Source of the DNA: Rhizobium sp. Q54
Lineage (GTDB): Bacteria > Pseudomonadota > Alphaproteobacteria > SMXS01
DNA length: 15,235 nucleotides
Assembly: GCA_945872035.1 (NCBI GenBank)
Contig: CAMBYA010000019.1
Coordinates: 1 to 15,235 of the forward strand
Direction of reading: 5' to 3'
Positions 15,108-15,235 of this stretch are shown here, piece by piece (position 1 is the stretch's first letter; every line of letters begins with the position of its first letter). The notes beneath the pieces were generated by a model. That model was not told the DNA's origin. It saw only the letters and a program-made list of their open reading frames with translations, and did no database searches. A program made the position numbers and the translations under genes.

Positions 15108-15135
15108 ATATAAACCGCGGATTTTCGGCGCGCAA
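15107..15135 (-). promoter_or_regulatory. Probable promoter of the marR-Emr efflux operon
   Basis: On the minus strand TTGCGC (15135-15130, 4 of 6 matches to the -35 consensus) and TATATA (15112-15107) are exactly 17 bases apart. The start would fall near 15100, inside the palindrome, about 25 bases before ATG 15075. The remaining 100 bases to the window edge show no convincing gene. Confidence 0.6.
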
Positions 15136-15235
15136 GCGGGCGCGAACCAGCCGTACCGTCAGGCTGAGTCACAACCATCCTGTCGCTTGCCGTGCGGGGA
15201 TACCCTGGAAATTCGTGGCGCCCCAGCATGCCCAC

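Noticed and set aside
15108..15235. Minus-strand frame open from the window edge to a TAA near 15100, possibly the tail of another gene
   Set aside because: Only about 41 codons are visible, third-position composition is not GC-biased like the real genes, and the frame runs through the predicted promoter of the marR operon.

Overview
The window looks like chromosomal accessory DNA from a GC-rich alphaproteobacterium. The base composition, the multidrug efflux gene types, and above all a textbook EcfG (general stress response) promoter, GGAAC-N16-CGTT, in front of a DUF4142 gene point to that class. A sphingomonad-like host is my best guess, but the sequence does not settle it. No rRNA, tRNA, insertion sequence, CRISPR array or phage gene is visible. 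The largest gap without a gene is about 220 bases.

Layout. Positions 1-459 (+) hold the 3' end of a GltB-like FMN/iron-sulfur glutamate synthase family protein that runs off the left edge. Two single genes follow on the minus strand: a winged-helix regulator (525-1079) and an exported DUF4142 protein (1255-1773) behind the EcfG promoter. Next is a complete three-gene RND efflux operon, transcribed leftwards: lipoprotein adaptor (7730-6564), AcrB/MexB-type pump (6537-3394) and outer-membrane lipoprotein channel (3401-1995). Divergent from it is a TetR-family regulator (7933-8556), followed by a small DUF6958-like protein (8591-8899). The shared 202-base control region contains the inverted repeat GTGTAA-N6-TTACAC. 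It overlaps good promoter elements facing both ways.

The right half is a second leftward block: a MarR-family regulator (15075-14602), an outer-membrane factor (14605-13172), an EmrA-like adaptor (13167-12019), an EmrB-like 14-helix MFS pump (12022-10466) and a Rieske non-heme iron oxygenase alpha subunit (10342-8957). The first four genes overlap by 4 bases or are 4 bases apart, so they form one operon with its regulator first. The promoter in front of marR has a perfect AACTGC-N4-GCAGTT palindrome at the expected start of transcription. The oxygenase has its own promoter with a perfect TATAAT box, and that promoter overlaps the stop codon of the pump gene. A strong stem-loop separates the oxygenase from the convergent DUF6958 gene.

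The window therefore carries two complete envelope-spanning efflux machines (RND and EmrAB-TolC type), each with a local ligand-responsive regulator, on either side of an oxygenase that probably acts on a small organic molecule. The simplest reading is a solvent, phenolic or xenobiotic tolerance and degradation island. The substrates and the electron-transfer partner of the oxygenase cannot be read from this sequence. I see no clearly new system; the most useful observations are the regulatory sites and the unusual glutamate in the oxygenase active site.
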